A stretch of DNA of 64,000 bases from NCBI GenBank assembly GCA_038234815.1, contig JBBQSU010000001.1, forward strand, positions 23,370 to 87,369, in the 5' to 3' direction. The stretch is from JBBQSU01 sp038234815 (GTDB taxonomy: Bacteria; Planctomycetota; Phycisphaerae; Tepidisphaerales; Tepidisphaeraceae). The notes under the pieces are model-generated. The model saw only the letters and a program-made list of their open reading frames with translations. It was not told the origin of the DNA and did not search any database. The position numbers were made by a program, and so were the translations under genes. Of this stretch, positions 45,370 through 53,810 are shown piece by piece (positions within the stretch are counted from its first letter, which is position 1; the number at the start of each line of letters is the position of its first letter).

Positions 45370-45594
45370 ATGTGTTTGGCTGTCCCTGGAAAGATCATCA
45401 AGCGTGAGGCCGACGAGGCCGTGGTGGACCTGCACGGCAGTCAGATTGCCGTCAGCGCCGCGCTCGTGCCCGATGCCGGCCTCGGCGATTGGGTGCTGAT
45501 CCACGCGGGGTTTGCCATTCAACAGCTTAGCTGCACCGATGCCGAGGAAACATTTGCCGTGCTGGAAGACATCCGGCGACTGGAGCAGGCATGA
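45370..45594 (+). CDS. hypC: Hydrogenase assembly chaperone HypC
   Basis: This 74-aa chaperone begins MCLAVPGKI, with the essential Cys2. HypC/HybG proteins carry the Fe(CN)2CO unit between HypD and the large subunit. The rest is a small beta-barrel (VVDLHGSQIAVSAAL, then DWVLIHAGFAI) with a short C-terminal helix. Its stop overlaps hypD by 4 nt, and it lies 37 bp after hypF. Confidence 0.95.
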   Translation: MCLAVPGKIIKREADEAVVDLHGSQIAVSAALVPDAGLGDWVLIHAGFAIQQLSCTDAEETFAVLEDIRRLEQA

Positions 45595-46739
45595 GGCCGC
45601 TGCGTGTGATAGAAGCCAAAGAGGCGATTGACCGCTTGCGGTCGGCAGCGGGCAAGGCCGGGCGCGCGCTGGCGTTCATGGAAGTCTGCGGGACGCACAC
45701 GGTCAGCGCGTTCCGAAGCGGCCTGCATAGCCTTTTGCCGGACAACGTTCGGCTGATCTCCGGGCCGGGTTGTCCGGTCTGCGTGACCTCGCAAGGCGAC
45801 ATCAACCAGATGATCGAGCTGGCGGACCGGCCCAATGTCACGGTCTGCACCTACGGCGACATGATGCGCGTGACCGGCAGCCGTGGAAGTCTGGACGACG
45901 CCCGCGCGGCCGGGGCCGACGTGCGCGTTGTTTACAGCACGCTCGATGCCGTCAAACTGGCTGCGGCCGAACCGCGCCGGCAGGTGGTGTTCACTGGCGT
46001 GGGTTTTGAGACGACCACCCCGGCAACGGCGGCGGCGGTGCTGGCGGCCGAAAAACTTAATCTTCTGAACTTCACCGTTCTCACCAGTCACAAGCAGATT
46101 CTTCCGGCGATGCGAGCACTGCTTTCCAGCGGCGACGTGCGCGTCGATGGCTTTGTCTGTCCCGGGCACGTCGCGGTCATCACTGGATCGAACATTTTCA
46201 GGCCCGTGGTAGACGAATACCACCGTCCGTGCGTGGTGACGGGCTTTGAGGGAAATCAAATTGCCGCCGCGCTTGCACGGCTGGTTGAGATCGTCAATAC
46301 CGGGCAAAGCGTGCTGGAGAATCTTTATCCCCAGGCCGTCACTCCCGAGGGCAATCGCACGGCCCAGCGGATGATCGACGAAGTGTTTGAATCGGTGGAT
46401 GTCAACTGGCGGGGCCTGGGAATGCTTCCGGCCAGTGGACTGGATTTGCGGCAGAAATTCGCCCGGTACTCGGCCCGGGTGCGTTTCCAACTTGGCCCGT
46501 CAGGCAACGAAGAGCCGCCGGGCTGCCGCTGTGGGGACGTCATCACCGGCCGGTGCTTGCCCGAGGATTGCAAACTGTTTGCCAGCGCTTGCACGCCCGT
46601 CCGGCCCGTCGGCCCATGCATGGTCAGTTCCGAAGGCACCTGTCAGGCGTTTTTTAAATTCAGACGGCGCGGCGGTAAGGGACTGTTTAAGCAGACCCTG
46701 AAATCGCCGGTCGGATCGATGGCTTTGGTCCAGGGATAA
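45591..46739 (+). CDS. hypD: Hydrogenase maturation protein HypD
   Basis: This 382-aa iron-sulfur protein is the platform on which the Fe(CN)2CO group is built. EVCGTHTVSAFRSGL and GPGCPVCVT are the conserved redox-active and iron-binding motifs, GFETTTPATA follows, and the C-terminal cysteines (GCRCGDVITG, CLPEDCKLFASAC) hold the 4Fe-4S cluster. The length is normal. It overlaps hypC by 4 nt and precedes hypE by 8 nt. Confidence 0.95.
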   Translation: MRPLRVIEAKEAIDRLRSAAGKAGRALAFMEVCGTHTVSAFRSGLHSLLPDNVRLISGPGCPVCVTSQGDINQMIELADRPNVTVCTYGDMMRVTGSRGSLDDARAAGADVRVVYSTLDAVKLAAAEPRRQVVFTGVGFETTTPATAAAVLAAEKLNLLNFTVLTSHKQILPAMRALLSSGDVRVDGFVCPGHVAVITGSNIFRPVVDEYHRPCVVTGFEGNQIAAALARLVEIVNTGQSVLENLYPQAVTPEGNRTAQRMIDEVFESVDVNWRGLGMLPASGLDLRQKFARYSARVRFQLGPSGNEEPPGCRCGDVITGRCLPEDCKLFASACTPVRPVGPCMVSSEGTCQAFFKFRRRGGKGLFKQTLKSPVGSMALVQG

Positions 46740-46747
46740 CAATCAGG

Positions 46748-47791
46748 ATGTATCGTATCGAAACCAATTTGACCGACTCACCCGCCAATGGCCGCATTGC
46801 GCTGGCCCACGGCGGGGGGGGACAACTGACCGACGAACTGCTGGCGATGTCGATCCTTCCGCGCCTGGGAAATGGCACGCTCAGTCAGTTGCTTGATGCG
46901 TCGGAAATGCGTGTCGGCGAGTATCGCCTGGCGACTACGATCGACAGTTTTGTAGTGCAGCCGCTGATCTTTCCCGGCGGAGATATCGGCCGACTGGCCG
47001 TGTGTGGTACGGTCAACGACCTGGCGGTTTCCGGTGCGCGCCCGCTGGGCCTGGCGCTTAGCCTGATTATTGAAGAAGGTTTTTCCCGCAGCCTGTTGGA
47101 AGCGATCCTGGATTCGGTGGCTGAGACGGCGCGGCAAGCGGGCGTGAATGTCATCACCGGCGATACCAAGGTCGTCGGCCGGGGGCAGGGGGATGGGGTG
47201 TTCATCACCACGTCCGGGGTGGGCCTGATCGGGAGTCAGACGGAACTACACCCCGACCGGGTTGAACCGGGAGACGTGCTGCTCATCAACGGTCCGATCG
47301 CCGATCATGGCCTTGCGGTCATGCTGGCGCGGGAGATGCCGGAAGTGACCAGCGCCCTCAAGAGCGATGTCGCGCCGCTCAACGGATTGATCGACGCGAT
47401 GCTGTCGGCGGTGCCGAAACTGAAGTTCATGCGTGATCCCACGCGAGGCGGGCTGGCCGGGGTGGCGACCGATCTGGCCGCGCGCACCGGCTGCAATGTA
47501 CTTTTGGACGAGCGGTCGATCCCGATCCGGCCGGAAACCCGACACGTCGCCGAAATGCTGGGCCTGGACGTGCTGGAAGTGGCCAATGAAGGCAAAGTGG
47601 TCGCGGTGGTGTCGCCCGGCGAGGTTGACGCCTTGCTGAAGGCGATGCGTGCCCACCCGCTGGGCCGGTCGGCCTGCCGGATCGGCGAGGTCGCCGAAAA
47701 AGGCGAGGGGCTGTGCTTGATACAAACAACGTTGGGTGGTCAGCGGATCATTCAGAAGCCTTATGGAGAACAGTTGCCACGAATCTGCTGA
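46748..47791 (+). CDS. hypE: Hydrogenase maturation protein HypE
   Basis: This 347-aa PurM-like ATPase dehydrates the HypF-made thiocarboxamide on its own C-terminal cysteine to thiocyanate and passes cyanide to HypD. The protein ends PRIC, exactly the required terminal Cys. N-terminal AHGGGGQLTDELL and GTVNDLAVSGARP are the ATP-binding motifs of the family, with DPTRGGLAGVATDLA later. It is followed by a 230-bp stretch with one small ORF before hoxE. Confidence 0.95.
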   Translation: MYRIETNLTDSPANGRIALAHGGGGQLTDELLAMSILPRLGNGTLSQLLDASEMRVGEYRLATTIDSFVVQPLIFPGGDIGRLAVCGTVNDLAVSGARPLGLALSLIIEEGFSRSLLEAILDSVAETARQAGVNVITGDTKVVGRGQGDGVFITTSGVGLIGSQTELHPDRVEPGDVLLINGPIADHGLAVMLAREMPEVTSALKSDVAPLNGLIDAMLSAVPKLKFMRDPTRGGLAGVATDLAARTGCNVLLDERSIPIRPETRHVAEMLGLDVLEVANEGKVVAVVSPGEVDALLKAMRAHPLGRSACRIGEVAEKGEGLCLIQTTLGGQRIIQKPYGEQLPRIC

Positions 47792-47830
47792 GTGTCAGCC
47801 GGTCGTGGTTTGTGAAAAAGGGAACGAACT

Positions 47831-48025
47831 ATGCGTCTCGGTAATGGACAATTTCCGCCGTCGTGCGCGGTTTATGGCATGTCGGTAGCGACAGCCAGCA
47901 TGGGTGTGGGCTGGGCCTTGCCCCGCAAGCCCCAATCACCCGGTCCGGTACGCTTTGCCTTGGCCGGCATGACTGGACCGGCTTGGCTGATTTCCAATTC
48001 CAGCAAGAAAGTGAGCCTGTCATGA
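47831..48025 (+). CDS. Possible small ORF between hypE and hoxE, 64 aa
   Basis: This short frame starts with an ATG about 7 nt after AAAGGGA, and its stop overlaps the hoxE ATG by ATGA, the coupling used throughout this operon. The peptide is Gly/Ala/Pro-rich with a moderately hydrophobic middle. I recognise no family. It may be a true small protein or just translated leader; without it, 230 bp would be non-coding. Confidence 0.35.
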   Translation: MRLGNGQFPPSCAVYGMSVATASMGVGWALPRKPQSPGPVRFALAGMTGPAWLISNSSKKVSLS

Positions 48026-48534
48026 CCGATGCCAAACCCAAAGCCCCTTCCAACGACAAACGCTGGAAGATCGTCGATGCCACCATGCGGCGGCACGGCT
48101 ACGCGGGCAACAGCCTGATCGAAACGCTGCACAGCACTCAGGAGTGCTTCGGATATCTCGACGAGCAGGCCCTGCGCTACGTCGCTGCGGTCCTGCGCGT
48201 GCCCCTGAGCAAAGTGTATGGCGTGGCGACTTTTTACCACTTCTTCACGCTCAAGCCGCAAGGCGAACATACCTGCGTCGTTTGCATGGGCACCGCCTGT
48301 TACATCAAGGGCGCGCCCGAGATCATCGACACGGTGGAAAAGACTTACAACGTCAAAGCCGGCGAGACGACTGCCGACGGCAAACTCTCACTACTTACGG
48401 CGCGGTGCATCGGCTCGTGTGGGCTGGCACCTGCGGTCGTGTTTGACGGTGAAATCACCGGCAAACTCGACAAGGGTGAAACCCTCAAGCGCATCAACAA
48501 AATCATGGCTACAGCCGGGGTGAAACAATCATGA
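48022..48534 (+). CDS. hoxE: Bidirectional hydrogenase diaphorase subunit HoxE
   Basis: This 170-aa NuoE-like thioredoxin-fold subunit carries one [2Fe-2S] cluster: Cys88-x4-Cys93 and Cys129-x3-Cys133 (CMGTAC and CIGSC). It transfers electrons in the diaphorase part of the Hox enzyme or to a partner. A longer frame begins at 47863, but the ATG at 48022 starts at the normal family position and overlaps the upstream small ORF. It overlaps hoxF by 4 nt. Confidence 0.93.
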   Translation: MTDAKPKAPSNDKRWKIVDATMRRHGYAGNSLIETLHSTQECFGYLDEQALRYVAAVLRVPLSKVYGVATFYHFFTLKPQGEHTCVVCMGTACYIKGAPEIIDTVEKTYNVKAGETTADGKLSLLTARCIGSCGLAPAVVFDGEITGKLDKGETLKRINKIMATAGVKQS

Positions 48535-50153
48535 CACCAGAGGAACTATACAAGATCGCCAACATCGAGAAGGAAGGGCAGGCGCAGTACAAGCACACGA
48601 TCAACGTGTGCGTGGCTGCCGGCTGCATGTCTTCCCGGGCCGACCAGGTGAAAGAAGCGTTGGAGAAATCGGTTGAGCGAAACGGGCTTGATCGAAACTG
48701 CAAGGTTCGTGGTGTGGGCTGCATGGGCCTGTGTGCCGCCGGCCCGCTTGTGCACGTCGAACAGAGCAACACGATGTACCAGGGCGTGCAATCCACCGAC
48801 GCGCCGGAAATCGTGCAAAGCCTTGAAAAAACACCGGTCAAACGGCTGGAACTGCCCATGAGCGTGCCGTTCTTCACCCGGCAGAAAAAGATAGTGCTGG
48901 AAAACTGCGGGGTGATCGATCCCGAGCGGATCGAAGAATACATCGCGCGGGACGGCTATCAGGCCCTGCTGGATTGCCTCACGACCATGACCCCCGACGA
49001 AGTGGTTCAACAGATGACCCAAAGCGGCCTGCGCGGCCGCGGGGGCGCGGGGTTCCCCACTGGCCTCAAATGGGGCATGGTGGCCAAGGCGCGCAGCGAC
49101 GTGAAATACGTCATCTGCAACGCCGACGAAGGCGACCCCGGTGCTTTCATGGACCGCTCGGTCCTGGAAAGCGATCCACACCGCGTGCTCGAAGGCATGG
49201 CCATTGCCGCTTATGCCGTGGGCGCGACGCAGGGGTATATTTATGTCCGGGCCGAATACCCCCTGGCCGTCAAGCGCCTCAAGACCGCCATCCGTCAGGC
49301 TGACCGCATGGCCTTGTTGGGAAGCAGCATCTTCGGCACAACCTTTAACTTTAATGTCGACATCCGCTTAGGTGCCGGCGCGTTCGTCTGCGGTGAAGAG
49401 ACTGCTTTGATCGCAAGTATTGAGGGCAAGCGGGGCCAGCCCCGTCCGCGGCCCCCGTTCCCGGCCGAATCCGGCCTGTGGGGCAAGCCGACGCTTATCA
49501 ACAACGTCGAAACATTTGCCAATGTCCCGCCGATTCTCCGCAACGGCGCCGAATGGTTCGCCGGGATCGGCACGGAAAAGAGCAAGGGCACCAAGGTCTT
49601 CGCCTTGGCCGGCCGGGTGACCAACACCGGCCTGATCGAAGTCCCCATGGGCATCAGCCTCCGCGAGATCATCTTCGATATCGGCGGAGGCATTCCCGAT
49701 GGCAAATCCTTCAAGGCCGTGCAAACCGGCGGGCCGAGTGGCGGGTGCATCCCCGAGCAGTTTCTCGACATGCCCGTGGATTACGAGTCGCTGGCGAAGG
49801 TCGGATCCATCATGGGTTCGGGCGGGATGATCATCATGGACGAGACCAGTTCCATGGTGGACGTCGCCCGGTTCTTTATGGAATTCTGCAAAAGCGAATC
49901 CTGCGGTAAGTGTGTCCCGTGCCGCGTGGGCACCGCCGAGATGCTCGATCTGCTTCAGAAGATCATCGACGGCAAGGGCAGCCAAGCCGATCTGAAGCTT
50001 TTGGAAGAACTCTGCGACATGGTGCGCAGCACCAGCCTGTGTGGATTGGGGATGACCGCGCCCAACCCCACACTTTCTACGCTGCGATATTTCAAAGAAG
50101 AATACACAAGTCTGCTCATTCCCGATGAAGAGCCGGCGGAGGTGATGAAATGA
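48531..50153 (+). CDS. hoxF: Bidirectional hydrogenase NADH-binding subunit HoxF
   Basis: This 540-aa NuoF-like subunit oxidises NADH or reduces NAD+. It has an N-terminal [2Fe-2S] thioredoxin-like domain (Cys27, Cys32, Cys64, Cys68). The FMN/NADH domain contains LRGRGGAGFPTGLKWG (about 163-178) and NADEGDPGAFMDR. The 4Fe-4S cluster is at CGKCVPC (458-464) plus Cys504 in LCGLG. All cofactor ligands are present. It overlaps hoxU by 4 nt. Confidence 0.95.
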   Translation: MTPEELYKIANIEKEGQAQYKHTINVCVAAGCMSSRADQVKEALEKSVERNGLDRNCKVRGVGCMGLCAAGPLVHVEQSNTMYQGVQSTDAPEIVQSLEKTPVKRLELPMSVPFFTRQKKIVLENCGVIDPERIEEYIARDGYQALLDCLTTMTPDEVVQQMTQSGLRGRGGAGFPTGLKWGMVAKARSDVKYVICNADEGDPGAFMDRSVLESDPHRVLEGMAIAAYAVGATQGYIYVRAEYPLAVKRLKTAIRQADRMALLGSSIFGTTFNFNVDIRLGAGAFVCGEETALIASIEGKRGQPRPRPPFPAESGLWGKPTLINNVETFANVPPILRNGAEWFAGIGTEKSKGTKVFALAGRVTNTGLIEVPMGISLREIIFDIGGGIPDGKSFKAVQTGGPSGGCIPEQFLDMPVDYESLAKVGSIMGSGGMIIMDETSSMVDVARFFMEFCKSESCGKCVPCRVGTAEMLDLLQKIIDGKGSQADLKLLEELCDMVRSTSLCGLGMTAPNPTLSTLRYFKEEYTSLLIPDEEPAEVMK

Positions 50154-50890
50154 GTCTGCCTGCAAATGTAGTAACACTAAAGATCAACGGGAAAGACATT
50201 TCCGCGCGAACCGACGAAACGATTCTGGAAGTCGCCCGGCAGCACGCCATCGACATTCCAACGCTTTGCTTTTTGGAAGGTCTCACCGGCTGGGGCGCCT
50301 GCCGGCTGTGCATCTGCGAGATCAAGGGCACGGCTAAGTTGCTGCCGGCCTGCATGACCAGCGTGGCCGAAGGCATGGAGGTGACCACCGAGTCGCCGCG
50401 GCTGCTGAAGTATCGCCGGATGGTCGTGGAAATGCTCTTTGCCGAGCGCAACCACATCTGTTCGGTCTGCGTCAGCAACGGTCACTGTGAACTTCAAGCA
50501 ATGGCCCAGCGGCTGGGGATCACCCACGTTTCCATTCCCTATCGCTATCCCAAGCTGCCGTTCGATGCTTCGCACGACATGTTCCGGCTCGATCACAACC
50601 GTTGCATCCTTTGCACCCGTTGCGTGCGGGCCTGCGAGGAGATCGAAGGCGCGCACACCTGGGACGTCCGCGGGCGTGGTGTGGATAGCAAGGTGATCGT
50701 CGATTTGAATCAGCCGTGGGGCGAAAGCACCACCTGTACCACCTGTGGCAAATGTGTCCGGGTCTGTCCCACCGGTGCGCTGACGCGCAAGGGGACGGGC
50801 GTGGGCGAGATGTTAAAAGATCAGCAGTTCCTGCCGTACCTGCAACTGATGCGCGACGGCCAAAGTACGAATAATGGGAGTTCACGATGA
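50150..50890 (+). CDS. hoxU: Bidirectional hydrogenase diaphorase subunit HoxU
   Basis: This 246-aa iron-sulfur subunit resembles the N-terminal part of NuoG. A ferredoxin-like [2Fe-2S] domain has Cys40, 51, 54 and 68. A His/Cys cluster follows (NHICSVCVSNGHC: Cys104, 107, 113). Two 4Fe-4S motifs come next, at Cys152/155/158/162 and Cys196/199/202/206. It wires electrons from HoxF to HoxY. It is linked to both neighbours by 4-nt overlaps. Confidence 0.95.
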   Translation: MSLPANVVTLKINGKDISARTDETILEVARQHAIDIPTLCFLEGLTGWGACRLCICEIKGTAKLLPACMTSVAEGMEVTTESPRLLKYRRMVVEMLFAERNHICSVCVSNGHCELQAMAQRLGITHVSIPYRYPKLPFDASHDMFRLDHNRCILCTRCVRACEEIEGAHTWDVRGRGVDSKVIVDLNQPWGESTTCTTCGKCVRVCPTGALTRKGTGVGEMLKDQQFLPYLQLMRDGQSTNNGSSR

Positions 50891-51420
50891 GTAAAGTGAG
50901 AGTTGCAACGGTATGGCTTGATGGATGTTCCGGTTGTCACATGTCCTTTCTGGACATGGACGAAAAGCTGCTGGACATCGCCCCCCTGATTGACGTGGTG
51001 TACAGCCCGCTGGTCGATCAGAAGCATTATCCCGACCAGGTGGACGTGGCCATCGTTGAAGGCGCGGTGGCCAGTGACGAGGACGAAGCCAAGATCAAGA
51101 AAATCCGCAAGCACACCAAGTTGCTGATGACCCTGGGCGATTGCGCCGTCACCGGCAACGTGCCGTCGATGCGCAACCCGCTGGCCGTCAAGGAACTCTT
51201 CGATCGGGCCTTTATCGATACCGCCGACGTACAGCCGCAGGTGCCCACGGCGCATCTGCCCACACTCCTGCCCCACGTCCGCCCGGTGCATGAAGTGGTG
51301 AAAGTAGATCTGCATGTACCCGGCTGCCCGCCGCCGGCCTCGGCCATTCACTATGTCGTATCCGAACTGCTGGCCGGACGTACGCCCGATCCCAGCACCA
51401 TAACCCGTTTCGGAAAATAA
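50887..51420 (+). CDS. hoxY: Bidirectional hydrogenase small subunit HoxY
   Basis: This 177-aa small subunit holds the proximal 4Fe-4S cluster: LDGCSGCHMSFLD (Cys14, Cys17), TLGDC and VPGCPPP supply the ligands. It lacks the Tat signal and extra clusters of uptake small subunits, so it is cytoplasmic, as expected for group 3 enzymes. The 80-bp gap to hoxH is the largest within the hox genes and holds only a GGAG site before the next ATG. Confidence 0.95.
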   Translation: MSKVRVATVWLDGCSGCHMSFLDMDEKLLDIAPLIDVVYSPLVDQKHYPDQVDVAIVEGAVASDEDEAKIKKIRKHTKLLMTLGDCAVTGNVPSMRNPLAVKELFDRAFIDTADVQPQVPTAHLPTLLPHVRPVHEVVKVDLHVPGCPPPASAIHYVVSELLAGRTPDPSTITRFGK

Positions 51421-51500
51421 CTGCCGCGCGCCGGCACTTCGGTCCTGCACGCCAGAGGCTTGCGCGGCCGAATTCGAAAATACCCATTTGGAGACGCTCA

Positions 51501-52928
51501 ATGCCTCGTGAAATTACCATCAACCCCGTCACCCGGATCGAAGGCCACGGGAAGATTACCCTCACCGTGGACGACGCCGGCGCCGTCACCGACGCAATGT
51601 TTCATGTCACGCAGTTCCGCGGATTTGAAAAGTTTTGTGAAGGCCGCCCGCTCACGGAGATGCCGGCCATCACCGCGCGCACGTGCGGCATCTGCCCGGT
51701 ATCGCACCTGACGGCCTCGGCCAAGGCCTGCGATGCTTTACTCGCGGTTAAAATTCCCGAAACCGCAGCCAATTTGCGCCGCTTGATGAACCTGGCTCAG
51801 ATCATGCAGAGCCATGCGCTGAGCTTCTTTCATCTCTCCAGCCCGGACTTGCTTTTGGGCATGGATTCAGACCCGGCCAAGCGAAACATCTTCGGTGTGG
51901 CCGAGGCCCATCCCAAGCTGGCCCGCGAAGGCATCCGCCTGCGCCAGATTGGCCAGCAGATCATTGAAATGCTCGGCGGAAAGAAAATTCACCCGGCCTG
52001 GGCCGTCCCCGGCGGAGTGAACGAACCGCTCAGTCTCGAAAAACGCGACCAGATGCTGACCATGCTCCCCGAGGCCCAGGAAATCGCCGAGCGCACGCTC
52101 CAGTGGTTTAAACGCACGATCGACAACTTCTCCGAAGAGGCCCAGTCGTTTGCCAATTTCCCCACCCTCTTCATGGGCATCGTTACGCCCGACGGGGGAT
52201 TGGAGCACTACGACGGCAAGCTGCGCTTTGTCGATGCCCGCGGGGAAATCGTCGCCGACGACATCGCCCCCGAAGACTATCACACCGTCATCGGCGAAGC
52301 CGTCGAACCCTACAGCTTCATGAAGTTCCCGTATTTCAAGAAGCTCGGGTATCCCAATGGCATTTATCGCGTCGGCCCGCTGGCTCGACTGAACTTGATC
52401 GACCATGTCGGCACGCCCAAGGCCGACCAGGAATGGGCCGAGTTCCGGCAGCTTCAACGCGGGGCCGTTCTCAGTTCATTCCACTATCACTATGCCCGGC
52501 TGATTGAAATCCTGTTCTGCGCCGAAAAAATGCAGTTGCTTTTGAAGCTGCCCGGCATCCTCGATCCGTTCGTGCGTGCCCGCGCACGGCCCAATCGCAA
52601 GGAAGGCATCGGCGTGTCCGAAGCCCCGCGTGGAACGCTCATTCACCACTACAAGATCGACGACGACGGCCTGATTACCTGGGTGAACCTGGTGATCGCC
52701 ACCGGGCACAACAATCTGGCCATGAACCGCGGGGTGCTTCAAGTGGCTCAGCGATTCGTCGACGGTAACAGTATCAAGGAAGGCGCGCTGAATCGGGTCG
52801 AAGCCGTGATTCGCTGCTACGATCCGTGTTTGTCTTGCGCGACACATGCCCTGGGCAAGATGCCCTTGCGAATCGAGTTGGTCAATCCGAAAGGCGAGGT
52901 CCTTGATGTTTTGCAGCGAGACTCATGA
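51501..52928 (+). CDS. hoxH: Bidirectional [NiFe] hydrogenase large subunit HoxH
   Basis: This 475-aa catalytic subunit has the N-terminal L1 motif RTCGICPVSH (Cys62, Cys65) and the C-terminal L2 motif DPCLSCATH (Cys443, Cys446, His449), which together bind Ni and Fe. A 26-residue tail after His449 should be removed by the protease encoded next. Motifs and partner genes place it in the NAD-linked bidirectional group (3d). NPVTRIEGHGK near the start is also diagnostic. Confidence 0.95.
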   Translation: MPREITINPVTRIEGHGKITLTVDDAGAVTDAMFHVTQFRGFEKFCEGRPLTEMPAITARTCGICPVSHLTASAKACDALLAVKIPETAANLRRLMNLAQIMQSHALSFFHLSSPDLLLGMDSDPAKRNIFGVAEAHPKLAREGIRLRQIGQQIIEMLGGKKIHPAWAVPGGVNEPLSLEKRDQMLTMLPEAQEIAERTLQWFKRTIDNFSEEAQSFANFPTLFMGIVTPDGGLEHYDGKLRFVDARGEIVADDIAPEDYHTVIGEAVEPYSFMKFPYFKKLGYPNGIYRVGPLARLNLIDHVGTPKADQEWAEFRQLQRGAVLSSFHYHYARLIEILFCAEKMQLLLKLPGILDPFVRARARPNRKEGIGVSEAPRGTLIHHYKIDDDGLITWVNLVIATGHNNLAMNRGVLQVAQRFVDGNSIKEGALNRVEAVIRCYDPCLSCATHALGKMPLRIELVNPKGEVLDVLQRDS

Positions 52929-53427
52929 AGCATTGATTCTGGTGATCTCATGTGGCAATCCACTTCGCCGGGACGACGGCTTGGGTGGCGAGGTGCTGGC
53001 GCGGCTGGCCCGGCGGATTAATCCGCGCGTGGTGCGCCTGCGCGACACCCACCAGCTAACCCCCGAACTGGCCGAGGAAATGAGCCACGCGCGCCTGGTG
53101 GTTTTCGTCGATGCGGCGCAAGACCTTGAACCGGGTGAAGTCCGAGTGGCCTGCGTGCGGCCGTTTCCCGGCAGCGCATCATCCATGACCCACCAGCTTT
53201 CCCCCGAGGGTTTGCTCGCCGCCTGCACCGAATGGTATACCGCCCGGCCGGACGTGTTCGTCTGTTCGATGGGCGGGGCGCAGTGGGGCGCCGGCCAGAG
53301 CCTTTCCATGTCGGCGCAACAGGCCGTGCCCGAACTGCTTCGGCGGATCGAGCAGGTCATCTGCAACTGGCTGGCACGAAAGCTCATCAATGCCGAACCC
53401 TGGCAGCGGGAGCCTTCCTATGCATGA
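52906..53427 (+). CDS. hoxW: Hydrogenase maturation protease HoxW
   Basis: This 173-aa nickel-dependent protease cleaves the C-terminal tail of HoxH. The N-terminal SCGNPLRRDDGLGGEV is the family signature with the metal-binding acidic residue, VVFVDAAQD gives the second ligand, and THQLSPEGLLA the His. The ATG at 52906 follows GGCGAGG and lies inside the last 23 bp of hoxH; a longer frame to 52846 would have no family match. It overlaps hypA by 8 nt. Confidence 0.9.
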   Translation: MFCSETHEALILVISCGNPLRRDDGLGGEVLARLARRINPRVVRLRDTHQLTPELAEEMSHARLVVFVDAAQDLEPGEVRVACVRPFPGSASSMTHQLSPEGLLAACTEWYTARPDVFVCSMGGAQWGAGQSLSMSAQQAVPELLRRIEQVICNWLARKLINAEPWQREPSYA

Positions 53428-53755
53428 GGTCTCCATCGCCGAGTCACTCCTGGACTTGGCGATGCAGAATCTGCCCGCCGGGGCGAGCTTGCGCAGCGTC
53501 TGTGTGCAGGCCGGCCCCATGCGCGCGATTGACGACGATTCCATGCAGTGGGCCTGGCAGCAGGTGGTGACCGCCCGGTCGCTGCCCTGCGTCCGGCTGA
53601 ACCTCCAGCAGCTCCCCTGGAAAATGCACTGCCCCGCGTGCAATAAAACCTGGGAAAGCCCCGAATACGCCGCCGAGTGCCCCTGCGGATGCCCATCAAC
53701 AGAAGTCATCGGCGGGCACGAACTTCAACTCGTCAGCGCCGAAATTGACGACTAA
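53420..53755 (+). CDS. hypA: Hydrogenase nickel incorporation protein HypA
   Basis: This 111-aa protein delivers nickel to the large subunit. It begins MHEVSIAESLLD: the free N-terminal Met-His-Glu binds Ni. The zinc site is at CPACNKTW and CPCGCP. The start at 53420 is fixed by this requirement, although the frame is open from 53390. It is the last hydrogenase gene; its usual partner hypB is not in the window. Confidence 0.93.
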   Translation: MHEVSIAESLLDLAMQNLPAGASLRSVCVQAGPMRAIDDDSMQWAWQQVVTARSLPCVRLNLQQLPWKMHCPACNKTWESPEYAAECPCGCPSTEVIGGHELQLVSAEIDD

Positions 53756-53810
53756 TCGGCTTTTCGCTTTTTTGTTGTCGGGGGCTTGGTCCATCGGGTA
53801 TGGTGAACTC

